This document shows, in pieces, positions 44,375-57,103 of a DNA stretch of 64,000 nucleotides (its first letter is position 1; the number at the start of each line of letters is the position of its first letter). The translations under genes were made by a program, and so were the position numbers. The stretch spans positions 16,115,368-16,179,367 of the forward strand of contig JALIRH010000004.1 in the NCBI GenBank assembly GCA_023055505.1, read 5' to 3'. The stretch comes from Callipepla californica brunnescens. Taxonomy: Eukaryota; Chordata; Aves; Galliformes; Odontophoridae. The notes under the pieces were generated by a model that did no database searches, was not told the DNA's origin, and saw only the letters and a list, made by a program, of their open reading frames with translations.

Positions 44375-47300
44375 GTTTGCAACCATAAGGAATTGATTGA
44401 TCGTCAAGTGACACTTCCAAGTTATTTCTGTAGGTGTCACCTTGGGTTAGCACAGTGGTATTAAATGTAGCAAATACTTTCGTTTCTTTCGAATTCGAGC
44501 CGCATAATATGGCTAATTAGCTCTTTTATAAAACAACAAAAAGGCAAATATATTTGAAGCCTCTCTTCTGCCAGCATTTTCCTTTCTTCTTCTGAAAAAT
44601 CTTGTTACTGAAGATGTATATATTTAGTTGAATCACAATAAGCGTCTGATCAGTCATTCTTAATTCACTCAGTATTCACTGCAATAACAATAAACTATTT
44701 GGGGCTCATCTGGTGTTAATGTGGCCGTCGTACAGTTGCCCAGAAAAATTTGGTGTGCATTTACTATTAATTAAATGCATGGAGAGAAGAGGGAGAGGAG
44801 CACACATGGAGTCCACAGTATTGAGAAGGAGGGGAAATTAATAATGAAGTAAGGCTGAATTGCTTCAGCAGTGCATCAAATCCAAAGCTTTAATTTTTCT
44901 GTAATCCAAATAAAATGTAGGTGACACAAGCATATCTATATTCTGAAAGCATACATTTAAAAAAATTAGTTAGAAACGCACAATAATATGCCTTCCTTAG
45001 GTGAGCAAAGGCACTGGGCTCCCTGAAGGATGCATATGGAACTTGTGTTGGTGGGGAATCAGGAGAAAGCCCTGGGGCTCTGCAGTGGGACAGGCAGCTC
45101 GGAGGACCTTGGGGCACCCGCGTCCATGGTTCTTTTGCTATCTCTCTGTCCTGGAAGCCTGAGCCTTCTCCATTGGGGGTGTGGGGATGTTGGTATGCCC
45201 AGAGTGATGGGGAGAGACTGCAGAGGCAGGAGGTGTCCTGAGTACAGGCAGGGACAGTACAGCTGCGCATACCCTGATGGAGAGGGGATAGGGGACTGCG
45301 AATGCAGAGCAGGAGAGAGCTCTGCAGGCAAGAAACCCCAAACCTCAGCTGTCATCAGGATAAAATAATGAGCGGCTGAGACCTAGCCTGGCCAAAGCCA
45401 CCATGTTCAGGAAAGCTCGTAACCTCACGCCTGATTTTAGGCTATGCGGGTGTCAAATCAACGCTGTCCTGAGGAGCAGCAGGTTTAAGCACATACTTAA
45501 GAGTTTCCTGGCTTTGTGGTCCAGGATGGAGAGGCCAGCCGGAGCAGTTACAAGCTGTGGGCAGGAGGTTTCTGCAGAAGGTTGCAGCCTCAGTGGAGCA
45601 GAGCCGTGCCTGCTCAGAGCCAGCTCAAAGTTTTGATGTATAATTGCAAGCAATTCCCATTGAGGTTCAGGAAAGCTGAACAGGGGCCTTGTTTACTTTA
45701 CCCTTCTTATTTTTTCCCCTGAAGGCAAGCAGTCAGGGTTGGGTTTCAGCCTGGTGGCTGCTTGGGCCAATGACGCAAAGGAACAAGGACTCGTTTGCTC
45801 CATTCTGCTGAGCCTGTGATAGTCTCTGGGTACTACAACTTACTCATAATGCTAATGAAGCCCCCTAACATAAACACTGCTTTTCTAACACACTCCTTGG
45901 GGACATGGAAAAATCCCTTGGCTTCAGCTCAGGAAAAGGCCAGGTCGAACAGAAACACACAGTAGGTATAAACCACCAGAGAAAAAAATGAACCTGCTTA
46001 TTGCCAGTCGGGCTAGGTGGTTATTTAAACATGATTTTGTCTTGCTCTCTCTCCTCCTCACTGCCCAGCACCAAGCCTTGCAGACAGCAATGTATTTAAC
46101 TGTTGCGGCAGCTTGACTTCATCTCATCGCCCTTCTGCTGCTGGTGGCCTTGGCTGCTGGAGCCACGCAGCATGGGGATGCCTACTGCTCTGACAGACAG
46201 AAACTGCCTGCTGTTGTCTTAGGCAAAAGGGCATGCATTGTTCTTAGCAGAGTGAACCTGAACTGCTTCTTCAAATGATAAATTACACAGAAAATGGAGT
46301 TCTGAAAGGACTAAAACAATAAGTTTCTTCAGCTAAAAGATCTAGATGAAAAAAATAAAAAAATAATTAAAAAATCAAAACAATTTTTTAACAATTTTTG
46401 AACTCTTTCTTTTTTGCACTGATGTGATTCAGTTTAGAAGTGCAGAACTGTAACACTGTTGAACAAAAAGACACAAGTTAAAAAATCGAAGAGAGAGAAA
46501 AGTAAATAGCTCTCAATCACATTGATTTTGAGAAAGCGTTTGGATCTGGAACAAAACAAAAGATGGGAGATCTTTCATTATTCTCTTAAAACATTAAAAA
46601 AAAAAAAAAGCCAATATCGAATGATCGATTTCAGCTTAACTGAACTAAAAATCACCTCACTTGTTCAGCTCTCAATCTGCCCAGATCTAGTCATACCATG
46701 GATTCACTCCTCTAAACAAAACTCTTCCTGAGGTTTTAGTGCATCAAACTTATTTCTTGTGCTGATGAATATCAGTCATTCCCTGCCCCAGCTGTTGGCA
46801 TCTGGCAAAGCAGAAAATAGCTCTTCTTCTGCACATGAAGAGCTATTGAAGAACGATGGCTGAAGGCTGTGGTTTGCTGGTGGATATGGGATATGGCAGT
46901 GCAACCGGAGCACCAACAGCTCCCAGTAGAGAAGACAAATTGAATGGTTCATCTCGAAAAACCTCATTATTACCCCAGTCTTGCACAAATCTCCGAGTTC
47001 TGTCTAGAAGACCCAGGATAATCAGATATGTTAAAGCCCTCAAGGATGGTCTTTCACTGCCTTACTGAATATTTTGGCTGTAGTCTATCTCGCAAAACTA
47101 GGAATCAGCCCAGGGTGGTGAAAGGTTTGTTACCTGAAGATGAAGAGTAAAATATGGCAGAGGCTACTACCAGTCTGAGTCCTTAGGCCTGAAAAACATG
47201 AAGTCCTTGCTTAGCCACATCCCCATCTCAACTGTCTGTAGTGATACTGCTGAACCAGGAGCCTGGATAGATGTAGGTGCCCTGAAGAATGTACCCCCAC

Positions 47301-50300
47301 AGAGAGAGGGGGCAACTCTCCTTCCAAAGTTGCCTACTTCTCTCAGTTGATCCCACAAGGGAGCTTAGAGCAGCTTATCACTCTCTGATCCAGCAGGGCC
47401 ACCTAGAGCCAGGTGTGCAGAACCATGTCTGGGGGCTTTTGAGGATCCCAGGTTGGGATACTCATTACTTCTTCTCTGGACAGCACATACCCCTGCTCTG
47501 CCACCTGCATAGTAAGGAAGTACTTCTGGAGTTCAGAAAGATATGGAAGTTTGATGCTGGTTCCTGCTGGTGACCACTAAAGTAAGGGGACATAAAGATA
47601 TAGGTAGGCTCGTAAGAGGAAGGTAAAATCTCAGATGGCAAAGTACAGCTCAGGAAAGGCTCAGCTCATCTGCCTAGATGGCACTATGACCTGCAAAGGC
47701 TGCAGTCTGCATCCAGTCAGTTCAGGCATCATTTCCAACCTGAAAAGATTGCCTCTTTTGAGGGCATCTTCAATGCAGCAGTGATAAGAGCTCTGCTTTC
47801 CTCATGTCTGTGGCAAGTTCTATGTCTCTTGGGGAGACAAGTTGTGAAATTTATCCTTTCACCAGAATCTGCGTGAAATTGGCGCATTTTCCCCTTGGGA
47901 AAGCCCATGAAACTGATAGCCATCAACCAAAGAGGCCATGAAATTCTTGAGTTTGCTGAAGCACATCAGTCTTTCACTTCAGAGCAAGTGATCTGACAGC
48001 ACACACAGTGCATTTCTGTGTGGTTTGCAGCCTGCCACCAAAGAAATCAGACATGCTCCGAACAGCTAGAGCTGAGTGCTTCTAGTAGATTTGGCAAGAG
48101 AAATACAGATAGCTTACTTTTGGAACAACACAGTCAGGCATATAGATATTGAAGAAAATTAGTGGAGATGGATGCAGTGTGTTACTGCAAAGCTCAATGG
48201 ATCTACACAATCACCTTCCATTTAATTCCCTCCACAGAAGAAGAGGCTAGAAGAAAAATTAAAAACTAAGAATATGGTAATCCAGAAAGAGTCTAGAAGA
48301 CCAAATAACAGTTTTTATGTTTTTTTTCTCTTCTCTCAGTAGGAAGAAGTACTCACATGCTGTACCCTACACCTCATATTCCCCAGTGACAAAGGGGACC
48401 ACATCACACATGCTGGTACAATTGTTATCTGTGTATGAAATACCAATTGTGAGCAGTTGGCAAGAGGATGGACCAAAACAGAGCATCTCTGCAAGGAAAT
48501 AGTGCATGGTAAAGGTAGATTCTCCTAGGTTTCCTAAGAGTCTTCTACACATGGTGCAGAACCAGATCAATGCTATCGTCTGTAGTAAACTGAAAATTCA
48601 GAAACAAAGATCTGAGAAATGTAGGCAGGATAATAGTGTCCAAGAGGAGAAGTACAAGGCATGACAGCACAGACACAGAAAGCAATAAGGACAGCACCAG
48701 CAAGGGCAGGAATCAGAGAAGATGAGCACTGGGGAACACAGCCCAGGAGGAGTGCAGAGCTGAGAGAGTGGGAATTGCTGGAAAAAAAAAATAAATTGAT
48801 AAATACATTTAAGAAGGTGAATGGGAGCAGGAGTGAAGGCCAGAGGATGAAAGGCAGACCAGAAAGGGGGAAAGGTTTAATTCAAATTCAAATTCAGGTA
48901 CACTTTTTATTTCTATGCCTCTCATTCTTAATCATTTCTCAAAAGAAAAAAAAAAGAGAAAAAGAAGGTCAGCAGATATTCTTCTTCCACTCTTCCAAGG
49001 ATCCGATCTTGCTTAAACTGACACTTGGAGCTTCGTGGAGGCAATGCTAAGCATCAAGGGCAGGGTACCATCCTGTTCTTGTCCCTGTACTCTGAGGTGC
49101 TGCTACTTGTTTGCCTGGGTTCTGACTGTAGGAACCCTTGTGCTAGACCTAACGAACTAGCTGTGTGAACAAACTGCGTGATGCTCCAAGCCTACTATTT
49201 CTTAAGAAACCAGGAAAGAATAATTTATAGACCATTTTTGGGTTACATTTTTAAGAGATTTCTTTTTTCCTTCAGACTTCAGGTGACTTGAATTTGGCCT
49301 GCCTTGAAGTATGTCGGCACTATGGTAATTAGCAATAAGAGACATCTGGATATTCTTATTGTGAGTATTTGATCTCCGCTGTATTGATAACAGTAGGTTT
49401 TAGAATGGAAGGCAAGATCTCACTAAAGCATCCACCAAATCATACTTATATGCAGTTATCACTTTATAGAAATTTATAATAGGAATCATAATAATTTTAA
49501 GTAAGAGCTGATTAACATATTTACAGCATACTTGAATTTCAAGTGTTGTGCATCTCCAAGTAGAGGGCATTGCTTAATGTTGGTCTTTCATAAATTCTCT
49601 CTTTGAGCTGGAGAGGCCAGCTCTTTAGTGGAAGAACACTGATGTACACTTTGTGAAAGCTTTGATTGACTAAAGAAAGCCACAATCAGATTGTGGCAAA
49701 AGGGATCACAAGCCAAATGCATTGGAATGTTTTGTTCTCAAAACACTGCACTGGTTTCCATGGTCCTTTTTCTGCTGTGCAGAGGTGGCTGCAACAACAT
49801 TCCTCAGTGTGGGCAGAAGACGTCACTTGAAAATCATTAACACTGGATATTTCTTACCACTCTTACCTCAGACATCTCTAACCTAAAGAAGAACTTGTAT
49901 CTTTTGTGGGCTCTGAATCCACAGTGGTCAGCAGTCCAGCTCTGCAGCTGCTAGTCTAATGCAGCCACTTCAGTGTTACACTGCAATATCAAGATATGCA
50001 GTGAATGCATCAGAATATACACAGATAGGTAGCTTTGAGCAGCAGAATATAAGCTATCTGAATATGAGAAAGAAAGGCTCTTTGCATCATCAGCCAAACA
50101 ACGCTCCTCTGACACAAGATGACCTTCCTGTCTGTAGGTTTTTGGAGAAGATGACAGAGAAAAAGGCAGAAGATGCTGGTATTTGAGACAGCCATGTTTT
50201 TTTTTTCCTGCACTTGGGCCTCATTCCCACATTGATGCCTTTACAGACCTGCATCCCAACTTCTTTGGGCAAACCTCTTACTGTCTGCTGGATTTTCAGC

Positions 50301-53300
50301 TGTTTGAGCTTCCTTATGATGTGGGTGATCATTTTTCAGATAAGACAGACGGTGTAGGATAGGTATGTTATTACTGTGTCATTTCACCTCTGATCATTAA
50401 AAAGCTTTTACAACTCCCTCACAAGCTTTCAGGTCATGGGTTAAAACAGGAGGCTAATACGTCCTGGCTTGTAGAACATGATTTGTTTACAAGGTAAGAG
50501 GAAAGGCAGGTGTACAAAAGGGAGGCAGCAGCCAGGTGAAGGGGAACATGCAGAAGCCATGCAACCCTGGTAGGAGGCTGTGCACAGAAAAAGCCTTGTT
50601 TCTCTCACAAGAACTTTAATGTTTTGAGGTGTCTTGTTACCATGTCTTCTTTTAGAAGAAACACTATTGCTCTCTATCTCATTGTGGAGGCAGTAGTATG
50701 ATTTTGAATGTTGACTGCCTTCATTAACTGATTTCTATCCTGGTTGGTGGAAGGCCTTGCTCATTTGAAATTACAACTGTGCTTTTCTAAGGGGTGAGAT
50801 GAGACTTAAGTATTGCACTGGTCTCATGCTGACTTTCTGCCTGTTTCATGTGACATCAGATGTGCTGCTTGAGACATTCACTCCTCAGCTGGCTTGTCTC
50901 ACAGGCAAACTGAACAGTTCTGTGGTCTAATTTCCTTCAGAGTGGTGACTCTTGAGATGATGCAGAAAAGGACACAGAAGGAATGAAAGAAGTAGGAAAG
51001 CAAGAAGACAAGAGAGCACTGGGCTATTTTATCTGTCTTCTGCTGTGGAATTCAGCCTTCAGTACCAATCCAAAACTGCCACCTGATCTTTTCATGCTTT
51101 CTTATTTTCTTTATAATTTAAAAAGTAACCAGCCTCTCAATCCTGTTCTTTAAATCTCAGATGTGGATGAATCATTTGCCTCTTTACTTGGACCATGCCA
51201 TAAATGTTCCATTTCACAGTAGGCAATTGGCCATAAAAGATGAACTGTTAAAAGACAGACAGCCGTAGGCTGTATTTCAGTCAGTCTTCAAGCTACTTAG
51301 AGCTGTTTAACACACCGTAGCATGAACTATGAATTGACGCGTTTGTTCTGCCACTTAACCACCAGCTCCCCCCAAGAGATTTCAGCCCCTCCTAACCCAA
51401 TAGCTTAGAAGACCAGACAACGGTCAATGCTCCTATGTTAAACAAAAATGAGTCTTGACACGGGGTATATTCTCTCTTTCTACAAGATACTCATCTCCTT
51501 TCTCCTACACTCTCCTAGTCTCCATCTACAGAACCTAAAATCTGCAATATAATTTCCAACAAATGTCATCAGAAGACAGAGTCTCAGTGTGTCCTTCTTC
51601 CTCTTCCTCCAAGCATCCCAAACCTCCTTAAAATGAGATAAATGACTGTGAATGATAGTGGTTAGTCCCAGAGAGAACAGTGTACATAACAACTGCCCAC
51701 TTTGCATCTAAGAAGTTTCTGCTTTTCATATCTTTACTCTTGTAAATTTTAGGATTCACAAAGAAATTTCATAAGCAGATGCCTTCCGCCTACCCACCCT
51801 TGTGGTTATTGTGATACTCCTTTCTTTCTTCTTGCCTTCTCTTCCTTCCCTTCCCTACTCACACAACTATCTGCAGAAGAACATAGGACCATAACCCCAC
51901 AGATTGCTCCTTCCCTCCTCCTCTACCTTCTGCCTTCATGGTGCTGAACCTTTGCTCTTCCTTTGCAGAGAAGAGGAGCAGAAAAGGAGTTTATGGCATA
52001 GTTTAACTATGTTGATTTTTTTTTTCCTGTTAATTAATACAACATGTTCAAAGCTTTGACTTTATATAAGCAGAGGAAAAAACAATTGTGAAAGATAAAG
52101 GAGTCACTTGAAAGAGATCCAGACATGCTGTGCCATTGCCATAACCAAGCAAAGGAGAATCTTTCCAGGTCTGGAGAAAGTTAGCAAAATGTAGCATTGC
52201 ATTGTGGGAGGTAGAAGCAGAACCACATATGTTAATATCTGCTCTTAACAAAGCGTGGACCTGAGAGGCAAAACTGGATCAGAATTATCACTAAGACACA
52301 GTGATTTAAGAGACATCAGTTGATTTAAGACCAACTCTGATGAAAGAAATCACATTTAAACTATAGCTGCAAATTCAGAAGCTCTGTTAAAATATATCCA
52401 GGGTTACATTTCAGTGAGTATCTGCAAATTCAGCAGAAGTTCGTCAAAAGGCTCCCAGAAGTTCACAAGGCTTTTTGCTGAAGCAAGCTGCATGAAACCT
52501 GGAGAACTGGAAAATTTTACACAGTTTAATCTTTGAACACTGTGAATCAGCCAAATCCCTTCACTGAGTGAAATGGCAAAGGATGGAAGTTGTGCAGCTT
52601 AGTTACATTCGCAGCAAAGATGCCATCTCTGCCCTGGGGAGCTTATGGCTCTAGGCAGACAGACCCCTCAGCTGCCTGCATTTTAGAGTACTTACTCATA
52701 GTTAACTATGAATGACAACATTAATTTACCACCCAGGGGTTGTGAAGACAGATCTGATAGTGCTTGCAGGGGGTGGCCCTCTATAGCATAATGTCAAATA
52801 AGGGAAACAAGCTAATCACATCAACACCTACCACAGCCTCTATTTACCAGAACTCTAGAGAGCAGGGGGGAAAATCATTGGGGACCGTTAATACTAGTGG
52901 GCCTGTGACATAGTATTGATCATCCTGTCAGTTTTTGGTTACAAAATGTTGAAGGGGATTTAAGAAGCTGCAAAGGAAAAAAAGCACAATGATAAGGGGG
53001 AATTTTGTGCATCCCTAGGCTGGTAGGACTAGTGCTTTGTAAGGGCATCATGGGAATGTTGTATTGTCAGATCCCACAGTTAACTGTGTCTTGGAAAGGC
53101 CGGAACTTTCTGTTTAGCTGTGTATAGTTCTCACACCATATCCACCTCTTATGCTGCATAAAGTGAAGAGACTTGCTTAGATGGAAGTACCAGGAAAAGA
53201 AGAGATGGAAATGAGATGCAGAGGAGCTGGCATCCACACAGGCATCTGAGAAGCGCTTGAGAACTCCCAAATATAGGTATTGATTTGAAGGGTACCCAGC

Positions 53301-53329
53301 TTGTATTTGCCACTGTCAGGGGCTAATTT

Positions 53330-53900
53330 AACTCTAGACTTTAGGAAAGGCTCCAGGCAAAATTTTTGTAATCAGTAGATGCAGTTGATATAAATAAGCA
53401 CAATATAGTGAGACAAATAGCTCACATGGATGGAAAGCAAGTATTGCTAATCTAACAATTTTTCAAAGAATCAGTAAGAACATTGAGGAAGGGAATTTAA
53501 CAGATTTAAACACTTGATTAAAAAAAATTAAAATTGTAAGGGCTTACTAAGGAAAATAAATTATCTTGTGATAATAAGGGAAAAAAAGCAGAAGAATAGG
53601 CTCAAATAGCCAGCTTTCACAATAGAAGAAGGGTATCCACAGGGTCCCCCAAGAATCCTTCTGGAACTGTGTGTTCAGAAATGATATTCCAGAAGAAGGC
53701 ATGAACCTTCATGAGTGAGGTTTTAAAATACAGGAGATACAGTAAAATCTAGATATTAAAGCTAAAAACTAAGAATTAAATGGAGAAGGTTGCAAAACAT
53801 CTACAAGTAACAATCCACAAAATGGGAAATTAAGTGTTGCAAAAGTAATCTAGAAGAAAAAAAAAAATTCTTGCCCAGACAGACCTAATAACAGCCTTCA
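53330..53900 (+). mobile_element. Old CR1-like LINE fragment (sense, reverse transcriptase 3' region)
   Basis: Diverged but ordered phrases resemble the ancient CR1-L type shared with turtles and crocodilians: 'CAGTAGATGCAGTTGATATA', 'GCTCACATGGATGG', 'CCAGCTTTCACAATAGAAGA', 'CACAGGGTCCCCCAAGAATC', 'AACAATCCACAAAATGGGAA' and 'GCAAAAGTAATCTAGAAGAA'. The order matches such elements. Indels destroy any open frame. Boundaries are approximate. Confidence 0.5.
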
Positions 53901-54261
53901 TCTAGATTACACCCACAGAAGAAGGTCAAATAGAGCAGTTACCTGATAACAGCAGCGACAATCTGAAAGAAAGAAGATCTGTGAAGATCTGCCTGTAGGG
54001 GATCCTCAGCACAGTGCTTCAAGGGAAACAATCAGATGTCAGAGCTGAAGAGAGGAAACAGAGTGAGAAGAAATACTATAAGGAACAGGTAAACATTAAG
54101 CTCTCACAAGGCAATGGCTTTATTTACTTGATTGAGGGCTTCCACCTGCTGCTGGATCTGATACATCTGAGAACATACAGCAGGGTTGAAGAAGTAGCTG
54201 CTTCTGATCATATCTCCCCTTGTGGAGTGGATGTTTCTGTCTTTGACTTTCAGCAGGAGAA

Positions 54262-54345
54262 CTAAGAAAAATTAAGTGACTTGACCAATACCCAGGAGGA
54301 AGGAGAGAATGCAGTGAAGTCTATGTCTCCCAGATACTGGCTCAA
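54262..54345 (+). repeat. Possible MIR-like fragment
   Basis: 'AATTAAGTGACTTGACCAAT', 'ACCCAGGAGGAAGG' and 'GTCTCCCAGATACTGGCTC' resemble the 3' half of MIR ('GTTAAGTGACTTGCCCAAGG' then 'CCCAG...CTGACTCC'). Diverged and by eye only. Confidence 0.25.
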
Positions 54346-55902
54346 AGCATGGTATTTCTTTACCCATGTGGCTCTTCAGCTCTTCTTCTTCATGGCCTGA
54401 CAACGCAGCAATTGCTTGTTAGGAGAGTTAACTCAGCTGCTAAATGTCAGCTGGGAAGGAGCCTTATTATCATCTGTGGTTCCTAGCCCTGCAAACTGCT
54501 GTGCAGTTCTAAGGGATCTGGAGCTGCATATATGCTTTTTGCTCTGTATGCACAGAACTTGGAAGTTGTACTCAGTCTGCTTGACTGCAAGCTTGAGGGA
54601 TGAGAATTTGGTCCATTTAAGATGTATAATGAACCCCACTGTTGTAAAATGTGTGTTACTCAGGTTACAAATGTAATCTCCTGGAATTTTCCTCTGAAAT
54701 AGAGTCCTAGACTCTTACTGTGACAACAAAGCCACTAGCCTTGCCCTGCAAAGTGCGTCTATCTCAGCTCCAGTTTTCTACCAGCAGAAAAACCAGGATT
54801 AGCTCCAGATCTTTCTAGGCATTTAGCCTATACTGCCAAGGAGCCTTGAGCTGGTATATTACAACTGAGAGGACCCAACATTGCAATGTACTGCAGCACT
54901 ATGGAGCTCAGCATGGACTACCCACTAATGTACACCCCAGACAGGTTCCACACTGTTCTAGCTACACAGACACTGGAACATTTGCTAAGTCATATAACCC
55001 CCTCATTGAAGAGCTGTACATGAGTGACAGTGACAACAGCAGTGCAGCCTAGATAGAGGAGCGCGGAGGTAATGGCTGATCAAAATGGAAGGGCCCATGG
55101 GATTACTCTTCCACCAGGAGCTCATGGGCCACTCTAGCCAACAACAATAGCACCTCCATATTGGGTCCCTACCTAGAGAGGGTGTAACTCATGTGACGTT
55201 AGGTCATGTTAAATAAGGTGCTTGGTATCCAAGACCTCCAATTTCATCATCAGGTTTGTGAGTCTGAATGTAGGGAGAACGCTGAGGTTGCAGTGAGCTG
55301 TTTCAGAAGTCTGGAAATCAGGTCAGTTCTTGAATGACTGTGTTACAGCGCCTCTGGACAGATGAGTTACTGCTGTTTTTTTCCTGAAAAATCAAGCTTA
55401 CTGTGTCCAATACACCTACCTGAAATGAAGCAGAACAGAGGGAGAGCACACCTCTCCCAAAACTTGTCTAGGCAACACAAGACAGGCATTTTTCCCATGA
55501 TGTCATTGTCCTGGAAACTTTTTAAAGCACATTTTGAAGGAGGAAGCCTCGTGGGTCTGAACTCCCCATGAGCCTCCCCAAATGGGCCAAGCTTTGATGA
55601 AACCAACTCATTATCAAAAGCGGGGAAAAACATGTTGGACATTGTTTACCACTGAGATCACCCTGGTGGTTCTTCCAGCTGCCTGAGGATATTGGTGAAG
55701 ACAGAAAGAGGGGGAGATGTAAAGAGAGAAAAAGCCTGTTTTGAAGTTTCCATCCTCAAGGTGACATGTTTTCTTTCACTTATTTGCTCTTTAAAACCTC
55801 TGGAGAACATGTCTACCCAAGGCCTCTGCAGCGTGTGTTCTGGGTCAGATCCAGAGTCTGAAGTTTCTTCTGAGGAACTTTGTTTACCTTCAAATCTTTC
55901 TT

Positions 55903-55952
55903 AAAAAACAAAACAAAACAAAACAACAACAACAACAAAAAAAACACAAAAA
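55903..55952. repeat. (AAAAC)n/(AAC)n low-complexity repeat
   Basis: ACAAAACAAAACAAAAC then CAACAACAACAAC, followed by further A-rich sequence. Confidence 0.85.
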
Positions 55953-57083
55953 CTCTGTTTTCCCTGTTTCCCATGGCATTGAAGTGTCTATAAGAAAGTG
56001 CATATAATGTTCCCCATGCAATCAAGTTTCATCTTTCTTGACATTATGGTTCATGCCTAGGAGTCTGAGCTCTGCATTGCTAACAGTTGCCACATTCTTA
56101 TGTTGAAACTCTGGAAGATTTCACAATCTAAGTATGACATGGAGCCCATCACAACAGTGAGCGGTTGTTTTCTGCTATACTCACTAGAAATCATGAGAAA
56201 CACAAGCAAAAACCTGCTCTAAGTCTCCAGTCACTGTGCAGTTGAAAATCTTTTGCTGCCTTTGAGTTGGTTAGAAAACAAGAACAAAAAGAAGCTTTTC
56301 CAGTTTGTTTGTCAGTGTTGATGTGAGCCAAAAGGTGACTCAAAAAGAGCTAGATCATGGACTTGTACTCAAGGAAAACCCACAGACATCAGTGAATTTC
56401 CTAAGCATGTGTCTGAGTTTATGACTCGTGTCCAAGCCTACTTAGAGCTGGGGTGTTACAGACTGACCTGTGTTCCTCCGAATTATTGAGCAGTTTCCAA
56501 TGAGGACCTATAAGGTGAGCATTTGAAGGACTCTCAGATGTTGGAAAATCTGATGAATGGTCAAAATGTGATCCTTGAAAAATGATGAAAAAAACAGATG
56601 CTTTCTTTGCGAGTAATATAAAAAAACAACTTTGCATAATGAAGAGAAAATGAAGGTTCAGCATTTCCTAATGATTTTTGATTCTTATTTTCTTGCCCTT
56701 GTCAGGAGCAAGAAACAAGATTGGTTCTAGTTATTCCTTGGCAGCTTGAAAAGCATCAAGCATCAAACTTCCAGTGCCTAGAATGTAGCCTACTACTCTT
56801 ATCAAGTAGCAAGTGTCTGGAGTGAAATTTTAAAACTTTTGGGGAACATATGGCGGAAGAAGATGTTTGCTTGCATTAAGGAAGGTGTGTGCCCAAGTGG
56901 ACTGCCAATCTAACTCCATTGGATGGGCTGGCATCTGTCCAGCTAGGGTAGCTGAAATGGGAGGCATCAAGCTGTCATCTTTTTGATGGGCTCACAGGGG
57001 TCGCACACAGCTCTCATACAGGAAATCCAGTGACAAGGAACCTTTCACTTAAAAATAAGCCAAGAAATTCTACAAGAGCGTAA

Positions 57084-57103
57084 TTTTTTTTTTTTTTTTT
57101 TTT
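57084..57103. repeat. Poly-T run (20)
   Basis: Uninterrupted T run. A second run of 17 lies at 57225-57241. Confidence 0.9.

Larger units (their letters stand above)
41380..44900. promoter_or_regulatory. Repeat-poor AT-rich segment, candidate conserved non-coding DNA
   Basis: Long stretch with very few open frames (almost none of 60 codons or more between 42614 and 44204 or between 44464 and 44890), no recognised transposons, and many homeodomain-type cores (TAAT/ATTA clusters, TTAATTAA at 44767-44774). The composition resembles vertebrate conserved enhancer DNA near developmental regulators. Conservation was not tested, so this is inference from texture and position. Confidence 0.3.
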
